From positions 1-64,000 of the forward strand of contig CAMAUZ010000009.1 in assembly GCA_945861535.1 (NCBI GenBank): 64,000 nt of DNA, in the 5' to 3' direction. The position numbers and the translations under genes were made by a program. Below the pieces are notes generated by a model that saw only the letters and a list, made by a program, of their open reading frames with translations, made no database searches and was not told where the DNA came from. Numbering within the stretch: position 1 is the first letter of the stretch; each line of letters opens with the position of its first letter. The stretch is from Akkermansia muciniphila. Lineage in GTDB: Bacteria; Verrucomicrobiota; Verrucomicrobiia; Limisphaerales; BJHT01. Shown in pieces: positions 36,701 to 44,000 of the stretch.

Positions 36701-39700
36701 CGGGCAGAATTTCGTGGCGCGGCTGACTCCGGGCGGCGTGCTGGACCCGACGATCAACTTCGGCACGGGCGCGGATAATTTCGTGGCGGCGGCGGCGGTG
36801 CAGCCGGACGGGAAAATCGTGCTGGGCGGCGGGTTCACGGTGTTCAACGGGGTGCCGCAGAACCGGATCACGCGCGTCAGCGGCCGGAGCAATCTGGATG
36901 CGGGCCTGGTGGTTTATTCCGCGACCAACTATTTCGTCGCGGAGAACACGCGTGCGGTGGACATCACGTTGCTGCGGCTGGGCGGCCTCAACGGCGCGCT
37001 CACGGTCACCAATGTCAGCGCGGCGGGCGGGTTGAATCCGGCGCGGCCCGGGGTGGACTTTGTCACGGCGACCAACGTGTTCACGTTTGCCGCCGGACAG
37101 GCGACGACCAATTTCGCCATCGCGATTTTCGACACGTCGGGGACCAACGCGGACCGCACGGTGGCGCTGGGCTTGAGCGGTGCGGTCGGGGCGACGGCGA
37201 GCGCGCAGGTGACGATTGTGGACAACGATGCCTTCCCGAGTTTCTCGGCGACGAACGGCCTCGTGACGAGTTTCAGCGTGGCCGAGAATGCGGGCCAGGC
37301 GGTGATCACGGTGCTGCGGGTGGGCGGGGCGGCCAATGCGATCTCGGTCGGCTACTCGGCGACCAACGGGACGGCGCTCGATGGCGTGGATTTCTTCCAG
37401 ACCAACGGCGTGCTGACGTGGGCGGACGGCGATGCGAGTCCGAAGACGTTTCTGGTGACGGTGCGGGACAACGCGCTGCTGGACGGGGCGCGGACGGTGA
37501 GCCTGAGCCTGTTCAATCCCTCGAACAGCACGATGCAGACGACGATCCCCGGGTTCCTCCAGAGCACGGCCGTGCTGACGATTTTCGACAACGAGGCGCT
37601 GCCGGGGCAGCTCACCTGGAGCACGAATTTGTATCTGGTGAACGAGAACGCCGGATTTGTGGACCTGCCGATCCAGCGCGTGGGCGGCAGCGCGGGGATC
37701 GTGTCGGTGAACGTGAGCACGGCGGATGACACGGCGTTGTTCGGCAATGATTACACGCGCTTCAACGCGGTCGTGGTGTTCGCGGATGGCGAGACGAACA
37801 AGGTCGTGCGGATCGGGATCGTGGCCGATGCCATTCCCGAGGGGGATGAACAATTCCGCGTGCTGCTCTCGAATCCTGCGGGCGGCGCGGCGTTGGGGGC
37901 GGTCGCGAATGCGGTTGTGGTCATCGCGGACAATGTCGTGAGCTTCGCCAGCGCGGCGTACACGGCGAACGAGGCGGGCGGTCAGGCGTCGATCCGGCTG
38001 ATCCGGCCGGTGAGTTCGCTCGGGGCGGTGACGGTTGACGTCGCCACGGTGGTGCTGGGCGCAGGGCCGGGGTTTGCCGCGCCGGGGTTGGATTATCTGG
38101 CGGTGACCGGGACGGTGACGTTCGCAAATGGCGAGACGACCCAGGATTTTGTGGTGCCGCTGGTGGACGACCAGGTGTTCCGCGGCACGCGCACGCTGGG
38201 GTTGCAACTGCTGAATCCCGGCCAGGGCGCGACGATTGGGATCGGGGCGGCGGTGCTGACGATCACGGACAACGATGTGCCGACGATGTTGTATTCGTTC
38301 ACCAACGCGGCCCGCATCTCGATCTTCAACACGCCCGACCTGGGCGCGGCGACGAATCAGGCGCGCTCGCCGTATCCGTCGGTGATCCCCGTGGCGGGCG
38401 TCACCGGGCAGGTGGTGCGCGTGGCGGTGACGCTGCGGGATTTCATGACGACGAACCGGCCGGCGAATGTGGACGTGTTGTTGCAGGGACCGGGCGGGCA
38501 GTCGGTGGTGTTGATGGCCGGGGCCGGGACGAACATCCCGGTCGCGTCGGCGACGCTCGGGTTTGATGACGCGGCGCTCGATTTCCTTCCGGCCAGCACG
38601 GCGCTGACGAACGGCGTGTATCGGCCGACGCTGCTCCCGGGCGGTACGGTTTTGTTCCCGGCACCGGCGCCGGTCAGTCCGCAGGGGAACACGTTCCTCG
38701 GGGTCTTCAATAACGTCGCGCCGAACGGCGACTGGAAGTTGTTTGTGAAATCGCGCGGCGGCTCGCTCGAGGCGTTCGTGCTGGCGGGCTGGCAACTGGA
38801 CTTCACGACGGTCGTGCCGGCGAAGACCAATAATCTCTCGCTGACGATGTTCGACACGGTGGATCCGGTGGCGGTGGACGGCGTGGTGACGTATCTGATC
38901 TCGGTCGAGAATCTGGGGCCGAACGTGGCCAACAATGTGACCGTGTTCGACACGTTGCCGGCGCAGTTGGATTTCCTGTCGGGCATTGCGTCGCAGGGGC
39001 GGATTTCCGATTCCAACGGGCTGGTGATTGTGAACTTCGGTTCGATTCCCAACGGCAGCGTGGCGACGGTGCTGCTCGCAGCGCGGGCGGTGGTGCCGGG
39101 CGTGTTCACGAATTATGCCACGGTGGTCGGCGGCGACGCGGAGGCGAGTGCGGCCGACAACAGTGCGTTCGAAGTGACGACGGTGGTGCCGGGCGCGGTG
39201 TCGTCCGGCGGGACGATTCCGCTGGGGATCACGCCGATGTTGGATGCTACGTTGCTGGCCAGCACGCTGACGGGTGGGAACTCGGCCGGCCTGACGGTCC
39301 AGAGCGCGACGTTGCAGGGGCACACCAACGCGGCGTCGGGCGCGACCTCGAGCGGGTTGTTCAACTTCGGACCGCCGCCGACGCTGTTCGGCTTGCCGGC
39401 CCCGGGCATCGTGCTGAGCACGGGCAATGTGCTGGATTACGGGGTGGGCACGAACAACTCGCCGACGAACACCACGGATTTCGGGGTGGCGGCGACGGCG
39501 GCGCAGCAGTTGTTGCTGAACCCGATCACGCGGCCGAACACGCACTTTGACGTGACCCAGTTGGACATCCGGTTCGCGGTGCAGCCGGGCTTCAATCAGG
39601 TGACCTTCAACCTGGTCTTCGGCTCGGAGGAATGGCCGGCGTTCGTGGGTTCCTTCAACGACGGCTTTGGCATCTTCCTCAACGGCACGAACATCGCCTT

Positions 39701-41015
39701 CACCGCCGGACGGGCCGTGAACATTGATCACCCGAACATGGTGAGCAACACGCACCCGAACGAGTTGAACGGCATCCTCGCGCCGGGCAACAACCCGGTG
39801 CTGTCCTTCACCGCGCCGGTGGTGCCGGGTTCCACGAACAACGTGCTGACGTTCATCATTGGCGACACCTTGGATGGGTTGTTGGACTCGACGGTGTATG
39901 TCTCGTCGCTGCGGGCGTTGCAGGCGCCGAACGCGGATCTGTCGGTGAGCGTGTCGGCGGTGCCCGCGCCGGTGTTTGTCGGCAGCAACCTGAGCTACTC
40001 GATCACGGTGAACAATCTCGGCCCGAACGTCGCGCCCAACGCGGTGTTGCGGGATGTCCTCCCGCCGGAGTTCCACCTGCTGTCGGCCACGACCTCGCAG
40101 GGCATCCTGTCGGTGAGCAACAGCACGCTGATCTGCGCGCTGGGCAATCTCGGGCCGAACGGCTTTGCGTTGATCAATGTCGTGGGCACCGTGGTGGCCG
40201 AGGGGCTCCTGACCAATGTGGCCAGCGTCGGCTCGGACCTGCCAGATTTCGCGAACGCGAACAACACGGCGGTGGACGTGATCACCGCGTTCCCGTTCTC
40301 GGGGTACAATCCGACTCCGGTGAGCATCGCCGACGCGGGTCCGGCGCTGCTCTATCCGTCCGTGGTCCACATCTCCGGCTTCGGCGGCCTGGTGGACAAG
40401 GTGACGGTCACGCTGACCAACTTGAATCACGCCAACGTGGCCGACATTGACCTGCTGCTGGTCGGGCCGCAGGGCCAGAAGGTGCTGCTCATGTCGGATG
40501 TCGGGCTGCTGGGGAGCGTGACGAACGCGGACCTGACGTTCGATGACGACGCGACCAACTCGCTGCCGCAGACCGGGTCGGTGGTTTCCGGCCGGTATCG
40601 GCCCACCAATTTCGGCACGGGCGACACCTTCTATCCGCCGGCTCCGACCGGGCCGTATGCGACGACGCTGGCGGCGTTCACGGGCACGGACCCGAACGGC
40701 GACTGGAAACTCTTCCTCGTCGATGACTCGGGCCGCGACCTCGGCGAGCTGACCGGGGGCTGGCGCTTGACGTTTGTGAGTCCGCCGCCGCCGCCGCCGG
40801 TGCCGGCGCTGCAGCAGCCGCGGCGCGTGGGCAACAGCCTCGTCTTCGCCTGGCCGCTCGGGGCGTTCGGGTACGTTTTGGAAAGCACCACGATGATGGG
40901 ACCGGGGGCGGTCTGGGTGCCGGAAGGGCAGGTGCCGACCACGGACGGCATCAACAACCAGGTGACCGTGCCAATTGGAAACGGCCTGAAGTTTTTCCGC
41001 TTGCGCAAGCCATGA
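21708..41015 (+). CDS. Giant Calx-beta / delta-60 propeller surface protein 3, with choice-of-anchor L domain
   Basis: 6,435 residues. The signal peptide MVRTRNHAFGLAARLLTGLV... has a core to residue 30 and cleavage after ARA at 33; mature QTIGF begins directly in a Calx-beta domain, as in gene 4. Order: three Calx-beta (35-381); seven delta-60 (384-761); four Calx-beta; seven delta-60 (1245-1606); four Calx-beta; fourteen delta-60 (2065-2958) with an inserted domain in blade 7; five Calx-beta; fourteen delta-60 (3526-4360) with an inserted domain in blade 7; three Calx-beta; seven delta-60 (4700-5062); four Calx-beta (to 5521); P-domain (5527-5703); DUF11; choice-of-anchor L domain (5831-6075; NSAGLTVQSATLQG, FGSEEWPAFVGSFNDGFG); DUF11; P-domain (6200-6360); module ending FRLRKP. 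Total 23 Calx-beta and 49 (7x7) delta-60 repeats. Residues about 1845-3050 are encoded by DNA of clearly lower G+C than the rest. Secreted; function beyond Ca2+-binding scaffold or adhesion is not inferable. Confidence 0.95.
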   Translation: MVRTRNHAFGLAARLLTGLVAGVLLLAALPARAQTIGFAFGTTSVSEGGTNAVLVVSRSPANGAASVLFSTVDGNAAGGTDFIATNGVLSFVNGEASKLISIGILSDTLPEPPKSFFVILSDPIGGVLGISTNVVTILDDDSLYSFSTFAYRVDEGASNLVVTVIRGGGTFGAGTVEVTTSDGTNASPALSGVNYVATRAIVSFTNGQSSATVNIPIIDNLLTETNLSFFVALGNPVSGSVATPASATATITDNDPAGGTLEFIYPPPIPVIEGFGTTIAVTRRGGSVGAVSVDYRQINRGNAVTNATPLIDYTGDSGTLTWADGDSTPKFITLTMLNDANVELDETAVIGLFGSTNAAINLSRSTMPVIILSSDQAPGSAERGYNAGVGANNTVYALAVNNLPGDPNNGRTVIAGDFTAVNGVPITRIARVNANGSVDTNFNAGTGPDGYVAAVAIQPNAAVVLGGGFTSVNGTNWNGIGRLLPNGALDPSFRPGDGANGPVNVLALQPDGKILIGGEFTAIDHVARNRLARLNVDGSLDSTFNPGAGANATVHALDLQADGKILVGGRFTSFNNGTLPYLVRLNPDGSTDATFAPLSGPDAPVFTVLAQASGAIYAGGNFRTFDGLDRSGVVRLATNGLVDATFNPGTGVNGAVYTMRVEPGGLPLLAGDFTVFNGTVRTNLARLNVDGTLDTSFMDLYYNQTAPGPNGFVLALDLEAGGNLMIGGGFTAIGGGNSPQDVRPRLYFGRVVGGPIAPPLNNPGNVEFFQAGYTVDENDSRTFITIQARRLHGNLGPFIADYVTVDGTAVSGRDYIGGQGTVNWADGDPLTQLVTIQISLINNAVIDGNRTFSVVLSNPRNLSPRPTTQPALGFTTTTEITIVDDDFNRGVLAFSSAVYEVLEGAGTATITVVRTNGSAGAVSVQYTTANGSASATVGPVQGDYTTTAGTLTFVSGQTNASFTVRLTDDTVVEFDETVNLRLFNVSGGATLGRSNATLVIFDNENPALNPGSLSFASATYTVGEGATNALVTVRRTSGAAGVVTVDALTADFPAGPGFARAGSDYAATTNRLVFGAGVTSQSFVVAVYQDPFVEGDEVLGLQLVNPLGGARLGLLTNASLTIVEDDFYGAISFSAANYSVNEIAGSVAISVTRTGGSSQPVSVDFATAPLTAIPGTDYLDVISTLNFADGETNKVVTIPVLNNDLVQNNKTVALTLSNLLKATPGRFMQATLTIFDDESLAAPAGTVDPSFVPVPGFNGPVNALALHRNNALLVGGGFSTFNGQAVGPLVRLTLSGLLDPTFASRVGTDGDVRALAVQNDGRIVVGGGFLNFNGVSRRSITRLNDDGTTDTTFAPGAGGDNPVFAVAVRADGRIVVGGSFVTFNGVSRPNVALLNADGSVDASFNTGVGPNGPVYALGVQVDGKVVIAGDFTTVNNVARARVARLNANGTLDLTFDPGTGPDSGVRALLVLRDRRIAVGGSFGNVAGAARSGIALLTTNGVVDAAFNPGTGTDAVVLGLAQDANGRLLAVGNFTEYQGLTRRGVVRINLDGGVDSSINFGAGADNFVAAVVTQPDQQIVVGGGFTQFDGRPRGGIARVLGGENPGGGEFELASTSYSVSEAGGLAVIDVRRRGGLFGPASVNYTIAPGTGVAGVDYVAANGTLTFPAGEALGSFTLQILNNTSIADGDRTVLLALNTNAPASGAGLGAVRAAVLTILNDDQSVGFVTANYSVNENTISGRASILVQRTGGTSDFLFVDYATTTTGTATPGLDFVPTSGTLVFNPGETAVAFSVAIINDSLVESDETVGLLLSNARVPANSTATIALGLSSATLTIIDNEFGPGSFQFATNSFIVSEGVGSAAVVIQRVNGSGGIATVRFATSNGTAINGLDYIATNGVLTFAAGEISKTVLVRVINDAFLDGDETVNLTLSAATGAGIIRSNAVLTILDDDSLVSFSASTYSVDEAGPTVPVTILRTGSTNVTVRISLSTTDGTALAGSDYVALATNVEFVPGVTNLTVRIPIISNPNITGNRAFFVSLTNGVSVPSGSVLFGQTTAMVTIRDLIAGGVDTNFVHGFGADGPIHTILSLTNSVYQLNGAATNWQFIVAGDFHRFNGARANRVVAVNSDGTVDPTLNVNLGPNDQVYAVAFYPGAPSRIILGGDFTQVNGTSRAYLAAVDEGGNLNPLWGGAGPDAPVRALVVDSTGQLVVGGLFTNVNGVASPGLVRLDTSGNVDATFNVGTGFNGPVYALAVLPAGGPAGRPAEIIVGGDFTSYNGISAPTFNGSYFQGGANRYVRLNTNGTQDLNWPYVAFDGPVYSIVSLPSTVTFVGGAFTNVHRDTNAAATIRSPGLINLDTLGFIVSGGGGFVSPVLGGPNPVVRSLTALSATNVLAAGDFLSVNGLPGDFVSVLPRGNVAVFHESGTFAPLPFSLGGADALVTASAYSPLYQPAPIVTAAQAVPGQATSHTNVIETGYSSGSLVFFDLSFRKPESVRVYYGGQQIYSAVIQYPGAPTYLTVPYSVPSFGPGLSTTLTVIINEGVTGPTFDGWRYSAIVYPGPVSSNVVAVGGTFQKFNHHPYQGFTLTDGLGIDTGAPPAAATTAVKALGIYSDPTVPGRLDQIVVGGQFAGLNGVRSYNLLRFNPDGTVDLSFANFMLDGPVNAIAMGSGGSVYVAGDFLGTRDPSVYHFGRIRHIGQDGTDLAVYNIGFGPDAAVNALALQPDGRLIVGGAFQTLDTVVRPFIGRLNPLGEVDLSFNPGSGPNGTVRAVALQPDGKVVIGGDFTTVNGTNRNYIARLNANGSLDTTFNPGGGFDAQVNALALDALGRIVVGGSFQQFNGRSQAWLTRMDASGALDATFNPGSGPNDYVATITVTGDGHIIVGGGFTAYNGIPAGSAVRLNANGSLDGTINLGTGAEAPVLASLEQSFDRRVVLGGAFQSFNGVAADRVVRINGSGNPGSGVLAFSAPAYTVAESGGAVTVTVNRLGGLSGVLTGVFTNLGGTAVLRTNYTLPTTRLTFVDGQYSTNLVLTIVDDLLDNLDRLATLGVISAGVTNTAQLTIVDNESVPNFVLASYNVLENAGVAVISVARLGGAADAYSVQYATSNGTAMAGVDFTSTNGVLNWADGDAGAKTFTVGIIDNQVINSVRALNLALFGATNQTLGTAAPMSGQTNATLVILDNESGPGFLGFTAAAYTVGESGTNVTITVTRTNGILGAVSVNFATLNGTAFAGTNYTNTAGTLRWANGDGTPRTIVVGIVNDFAPNADRTVLLQLSGLTGGARGVLTNAVLTIVDDDSIISLSAPAYSVDEAAGVLPVTVLRTGATNTTVSALLLTSDGSALAGTNYLAVSNVVVFLPGITSLTVPIPILDNTNIAANPTFNLALSAPVSTPAGTSVLGESNAVVTIIENDAGLRFSAAGYNVREDAGRFAITVLRTGRLDSTVAIDYASSNLTAVAGLHYVPVSGTLVFAPGVTTRTFDVPLLDNSITNADRTVLLSLRNPVGPLGTMLIAPVTATLTILDNEALGAVAGSVDPTFNYGLGANGPVNALTFATNGLLVVAGDFSTLNGARVNRVGRLNVNGTVDASFNPGLGPNGVVFGVAVQELRTNAVIVGGAFSSVNGTNAPFLARLRGDGSLDTTFATNSAPDNTVFAVAVQPDGAVVFGGAFTTVGGTNLARIARVDVDGALDATFNPGTGANGIIRAIAVQPDGRILIGGDFTSYNGTNINRIARLNADGSLDNTFLPGFGADGSVQSLVVTTNGTIVVGGAFVTFNGFTRNGITQLNPDGSLDAGFNAGVGANGPVNAIGLRSDGKLVVVGDFTGFNDLPLVRVARLNEDGSVDDTFEPGSGPDNAVNAVAQFTQTAPPVIPISAAGGGIGSNTNVVNTGSTSGVLTLNLNTLVIADNLRVYYEGLLLLDTNVVGRLQFTIPYGPGTSTVVTIIMNEGNPRGSIWNYTGALAPGAAGANVDRSVIGGLFRNYNGEPHDRLALLTGTGVADPAYGVGQGAGLITSVAINTNAAQPDLLGKLVIGGAFNFHNGVALPHLARLNQDGTVDLNFNTGAGLNAGVNAVAVQGDGRVVAGGYFSFANGVSRNAIARFNADGSLDTAFDPGVGANKTVFAVTLQADGKALIGGLFTVVNTTARNYIARLNLDGTVDATFNPGTGANDSVRAIAVQPDGRIIIAGEFTSVAGTTRNRLARLNANGTLDASFNPAGLLDGAVHAVLIDATGGIVVGGSFTSAGGSSRSYLARFTASGVLDAAFNAAGGPDDFVSTLSRQADGRLIVGGGFTSVSGLTRQHLARLNADGSVDATINFGTGANDAVLASLVQFYDGRVVVGGAFTAFEGVPVPHLVRLNGGNNSGAGTLTFELSAYSVSESAGTNAVLTVLRAGGLNGTLTGQLSVTGGTAVNGTDYVFSSPRTLNFVSGQSVLNIPVPILDTPGVNADRTINFAVTAAGQTSTTTLTIRDNDTELAFSLASYSVVENAGTALITVVRRGGTANAYSVQYGTVDATAVAGVDYTNTTGVLNWADGDATAKTFTVTIINNAATNSARSLNLVLFGATNQTLGTAAVLSGQTNATLAIVDDEFGPGEFRFSAATYAVLENAGFFTVPVVRTNGSAGAVAVRYATANGTALAGTNYLATSGILIFAAGETVKTFNIPLLNDTVANGNRTVALSLNSPLGGARIIQTNAVLTILDDDLPGGAVDLTFASGSGFDGAVLALAQPRDGGLLVAGDFTSYNGTTNVIRLARLTTDGLLNTNFNAGTNLNAAVTALALRPDGRLVAGGQFTNFLAINAAGPVSYLAGLDTNGAADAAFNVGTGPNNVVFALALQPDGKLLVGGQFTAINGTNRTFLARLLPDGGVDPSFNPSLAPNQPVRALAVDALGRIVLGGDFRLINGLKHDYLARVDTNGVLDAGFNTDANGPVYALTVQPDGKILVGGDFAAINFTPMGSLARLNPDGRLDGTFTPGTGANDFISLIVLQADGRILVGGGFNLFNGAGQNFVARLTPGGVLDPTINFGTGADNFVAAAAVQPDGKIVLGGGFTVFNGVPQNRITRVSGRSNLDAGLVVYSATNYFVAENTRAVDITLLRLGGLNGALTVTNVSAAGGLNPARPGVDFVTATNVFTFAAGQATTNFAIAIFDTSGTNADRTVALGLSGAVGATASAQVTIVDNDAFPSFSATNGLVTSFSVAENAGQAVITVLRVGGAANAISVGYSATNGTALDGVDFFQTNGVLTWADGDASPKTFLVTVRDNALLDGARTVSLSLFNPSNSTMQTTIPGFLQSTAVLTIFDNEALPGQLTWSTNLYLVNENAGFVDLPIQRVGGSAGIVSVNVSTADDTALFGNDYTRFNAVVVFADGETNKVVRIGIVADAIPEGDEQFRVLLSNPAGGAALGAVANAVVVIADNVVSFASAAYTANEAGGQASIRLIRPVSSLGAVTVDVATVVLGAGPGFAAPGLDYLAVTGTVTFANGETTQDFVVPLVDDQVFRGTRTLGLQLLNPGQGATIGIGAAVLTITDNDVPTMLYSFTNAARISIFNTPDLGAATNQARSPYPSVIPVAGVTGQVVRVAVTLRDFMTTNRPANVDVLLQGPGGQSVVLMAGAGTNIPVASATLGFDDAALDFLPASTALTNGVYRPTLLPGGTVLFPAPAPVSPQGNTFLGVFNNVAPNGDWKLFVKSRGGSLEAFVLAGWQLDFTTVVPAKTNNLSLTMFDTVDPVAVDGVVTYLISVENLGPNVANNVTVFDTLPAQLDFLSGIASQGRISDSNGLVIVNFGSIPNGSVATVLLAARAVVPGVFTNYATVVGGDAEASAADNSAFEVTTVVPGAVSSGGTIPLGITPMLDATLLASTLTGGNSAGLTVQSATLQGHTNAASGATSSGLFNFGPPPTLFGLPAPGIVLSTGNVLDYGVGTNNSPTNTTDFGVAATAAQQLLLNPITRPNTHFDVTQLDIRFAVQPGFNQVTFNLVFGSEEWPAFVGSFNDGFGIFLNGTNIAFTAGRAVNIDHPNMVSNTHPNELNGILAPGNNPVLSFTAPVVPGSTNNVLTFIIGDTLDGLLDSTVYVSSLRALQAPNADLSVSVSAVPAPVFVGSNLSYSITVNNLGPNVAPNAVLRDVLPPEFHLLSATTSQGILSVSNSTLICALGNLGPNGFALINVVGTVVAEGLLTNVASVGSDLPDFANANNTAVDVITAFPFSGYNPTPVSIADAGPALLYPSVVHISGFGGLVDKVTVTLTNLNHANVADIDLLLVGPQGQKVLLMSDVGLLGSVTNADLTFDDDATNSLPQTGSVVSGRYRPTNFGTGDTFYPPAPTGPYATTLAAFTGTDPNGDWKLFLVDDSGRDLGELTGGWRLTFVSPPPPPPVPALQQPRRVGNSLVFAWPLGAFGYVLESTTMMGPGAVWVPEGQVPTTDGINNQVTVPIGNGLKFFRLRKP
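27235..30850 (+). other. Low-G+C mosaic segment inside gene 3
   Basis: The frame stays open but composition and codon use change. By hand, 27721-27780 has 29 of 60 G+C and 27421-27480 has 30 of 60, against 42 of 60 at 26521-26580. Codons rare elsewhere in these genes (CTA, ATA, TCT, ACA) appear here. The segment covers part of a Calx-beta run and the whole first 14-repeat delta-60 block, whose blades have longer and less regular loops. It may be recombined from a different source or simply under different selection. Confidence 0.65.
29050..29393 (+). other. Inserted beta-rich domain within a delta-60 blade (gene 3, first)
   Basis: About 115 residues are inserted in blade 7 of the first 14-repeat block, between LVTASAYSP and NVVAVGGTFQKF. 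It contains ESVRVYYGGQQIY, FGPGLSTTLTVIINEG and WRYSA, and lies inside the low-G+C segment of the gene. Confidence 0.72.
33283..33609 (+). other. Inserted beta-rich domain within a delta-60 blade (gene 3, second)
   Basis: About 110 residues are inserted in blade 7 of the second 14-repeat block, between VNAVAQF and RSVIGGLFRNYNGE. It contains LRVYYEGLLLLDTN, YGPGTSTVVTIIMNEG and WNYTG. It is the closest match to the gene 1 insert, visibly similar even at the DNA level. Confidence 0.75.
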
Positions 41016-41098
41016 GTGGCGCGCGCGCGGAAAGAGCGGGTAGTGGCTTTCTTGTAGGTGACACTGTGCGAAAAAACACGATGATGGCCGGGCATAGC
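41016..41098. other. Intergenic gap between giant genes 3 and 4
   Basis: If gene 4 starts at 41099, 83 bp separate it from gene 3. The stretch is in frame with gene 4 but reads unlike the mature protein or a normal signal peptide and includes an A-tract (GCGAAAAAACACG), so I treat it as non-coding. No clear Shine-Dalgarno precedes any of the three candidate ATGs (41012, 41081, 41099). Confidence 0.45.
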
Positions 41099-44000
41099 AT
41101 GACTTTGAACGAGCGACGGTTCTATCTGGTTTGGGTGGTGGCGGCCATTTTGCTGGGGGGAGTCCTCGCGCAGGCGCAGACCATTGGTTTTGTGCCGGGG
41201 AATCCTTCGGTCAATGAGAACGGGACCAACGTGACCCTGGTCGTCACGCGCTCGCCGGCGACCGGCCTGGCGCGGGTCAGCTACGCCGCGCGGGATCTGA
41301 CTGCGACGGCCGGCCTGGATTACACGGCGGTGTCCGGCACGCTCACGTTCACCAACGGGGAAACCTTCAAGACCATCGTGGTGCCCATCGTGGAGGACGC
41401 CAGCGTCGAGGCGCACGAAACCTTCGAGGTCAATCTCTTCAACGTGGTCGGCGGCGTCCTCGCGCGGACCAATGTCGCGGTGACGATCTACGACAACGAC
41501 ACGCTCATCTCCTTCACGTCGCCCAACTACTCGGTGAACGAGAGCGATCCGAACGCCGTGATCACGCTCGCCCGGTCGGGTGGCAACGCCGGGGCCGCGT
41601 CGGTGCTGGTCGCCACGCGCAGCGGGACGGCGGTTGTGGGCAGCGATTTCGTGCAGACCGCGACGACGGTGTTGTTCACCAACGGCCAGACGTTCGGCAC
41701 CTTCCTGGTCCCGCTGATTGATGACTGCGTGCTCGAGGGGGCCGAGTCGTTCACGGTTTTTCTCACCAATGCCTTCGGGGCCAGCATCGGCGCGGTCAGC
41801 AACGCCACGGTCACGATCATCGACAACGACTCGCTGGCGGGCACCCTGATCATCCGGTCCGTCAGCCGCGCCCTCGCGCCGGAAGGCAGCCTGGTCACGG
41901 TGACCATTGGCCGGCTGTGCTCGGCGCTCGGTGCGGTCACAGTCGATCTCGTGCCGTTGAACAGCACCAACAACTCGAGTTCGAACGCGTTGCTGGGCGT
42001 GGGTCTGGACTACACGTTTGCCTCCACCAACGGCACGGTTTCGTGGGCGACCAACGATCTCACGGACAAAGTGATCGTGCTCGACCTCCTCGCCGACGGC
42101 CTGGTCGAGTTGAACGAGGTGATCCTGCTCGGCCTGACCAACGCCACCGGCGGCGCGCTGATCAACCCCAACGCCAGCACGGTGGCGATCACGATTGATT
42201 TCAATGACCAGCCCGCCGGCGCGGCGGATCTCATCCACAACCCGATCACCGCGTTCAACCCGACACCGGGGGCGAACAACACGGTGCGGGCGGTCGCGGT
42301 GAACAGCGTGGTCGGTGATCCGAATTTTGGAACCGCCGTGATCGCCGGCGATTTCACCGCCGTGAACGGCGTCGTGCGGAACCGGCTGGCGCGGCTGGAT
42401 GTGACCGGCTTTTTGGACCCGACCTTTGCGCCGCTCGATGGCGCGGACGGCTCGGTCGCGTCGGTTGTGATTCAGCCGGACGGCCGAATCTTGGTGGCGG
42501 GCGGCTTCGCGGCGATCAACGGCCTCCCGCGCAACGGCGTGGCGCGGTTGCTGGATACCGGGTTGCCGGATGTCTCGTTCGATCCCGGCCTGGGCTTGAA
42601 CGGGACGGTGGCGGCGATGGCGTTGCAGCCCGATGGGCGGGTCGTGGTCGTGGGGGATTTCACCACGGCGGGCGGCGAGGTGCGCCGGCAGGTGGCGCGG
42701 TTCAACACCAATGGTTCCGTCGATCTTACGTTTGATGCGCGGCTGGGGTCGGATGGCTCGTTGCTCGCGGTGGCGATTGTGCCGGGAGCCGGCGGTGCGC
42801 CGTCCCGGATTCTCGTGGGCGGCGCGTTCTCCTCGTTCAACGGCGTCGCGGCCAACGGCATCGTGCGCTTGAATACAGATGGTTCGGTGGATGGAACGTT
42901 TGCGCCGGTGGCCGGGATTGACGGGATTGTGTTTGCGATCGCAGTGCAGGCGAACGGCGCGAGTTTGCTGGGTGGTTCGTTCAATGCGTTCGATGGCGCG
43001 AGCCGCCGGTCCATCGTCCGGGTGAATCCGAACGGGACGTTGGATGCCACGTTTGATCCGGGCGCGGCGGTGGAGGGATCGGTGTTCGACATCGCGATTC
43101 AGGCGAACGGCGGGATTCTGATCGCCGGCCAGTTCTCGGCGTTCGACGGCGTGGTGCGGAACAACCTGGCGCGCTTGAATGCGGACGGGACGTTGGACAC
43201 GAGCTTCCTGGATTCTTACTACAACCAAACCCAGCAGGGGCCGAACGGCTTGGTGCTGTCGGTGGCGTTGCAACCGGACACCAATGTCGTCGTGGGCGGC
43301 AGCTTCGACACCGTCGGTGGCGGGCCGAGCGCGAGCGACGTGCTACAACGGCAGAACGTGGCGCGGCTCCTTGGCGGCAACCCGCCGCCGCCGCTGAATC
43401 GTCCCGGCAATGTCGAGTTCGTCGCGGCCAGTTTTTCTGTGAATGAAAATGCCGCCGGCGGGGTGGTGATCGTGACCGCGCGTCGCACGGGCGGGAACCT
43501 GCTGCCGCTGGTGGTGGATTATGCGACCAGCGACCGCACGGCGGTGGCGGGCGTCGATTATCAGGCCGTCACCGGCACGCTGTCGTGGAACGATCAGGAA
43601 TCGCTGGCGACCAACAAGACCTTCGCCATTCCGATTCTGAACAACGCGCTCGTGGATGGGAACCGCACGTTCGAGGTCATCCTCGCCAATCCGCGTTCCG
43701 GCACTCAGCCGCCCACCACGCAGCCCGCGCCTGGTTTTCAGCGCCGCGCGGTGGTGACCATCATCGACGATGATTTCACGGTCGGCGTGTTCGGGTTCGC
43801 CGGTCCGGTCTTCGAGGTCAGCGAAGCCGTCGGCAACGCCACCATCACCATCGAACGTGCGAACGGCTCGACCGGCGTGGCGTCGGTGCAATACGCCACC
43901 GTCCCCGGCACGGCGACCACCGGCGTGGATTATCTCTCGCGCAGCGGCACGCTGACGTTCATCTCGGGACAGACCAAGGGCACGTTCACCGTGCCGATCA

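Noticed and set aside
35166-40430. Antisense open frame of 1,754 codons opposite gene 3
   Set aside because: In-register shadow of gene 3; composition mirrors the sense strand and no family is recognisable.
41000-41009. Palindrome CTTGCGCAAG at the end of gene 3
   Set aside because: It arises from the codons for the conserved RLRK tail and is coding, so a regulatory role is not supported.
41012-41098. ATG start for gene 4 overlapping the gene 3 stop
   Set aside because: It would add 29 residues unlike any signal peptide n-region in this family, whereas 41099 gives a normal signal peptide. Not excluded.
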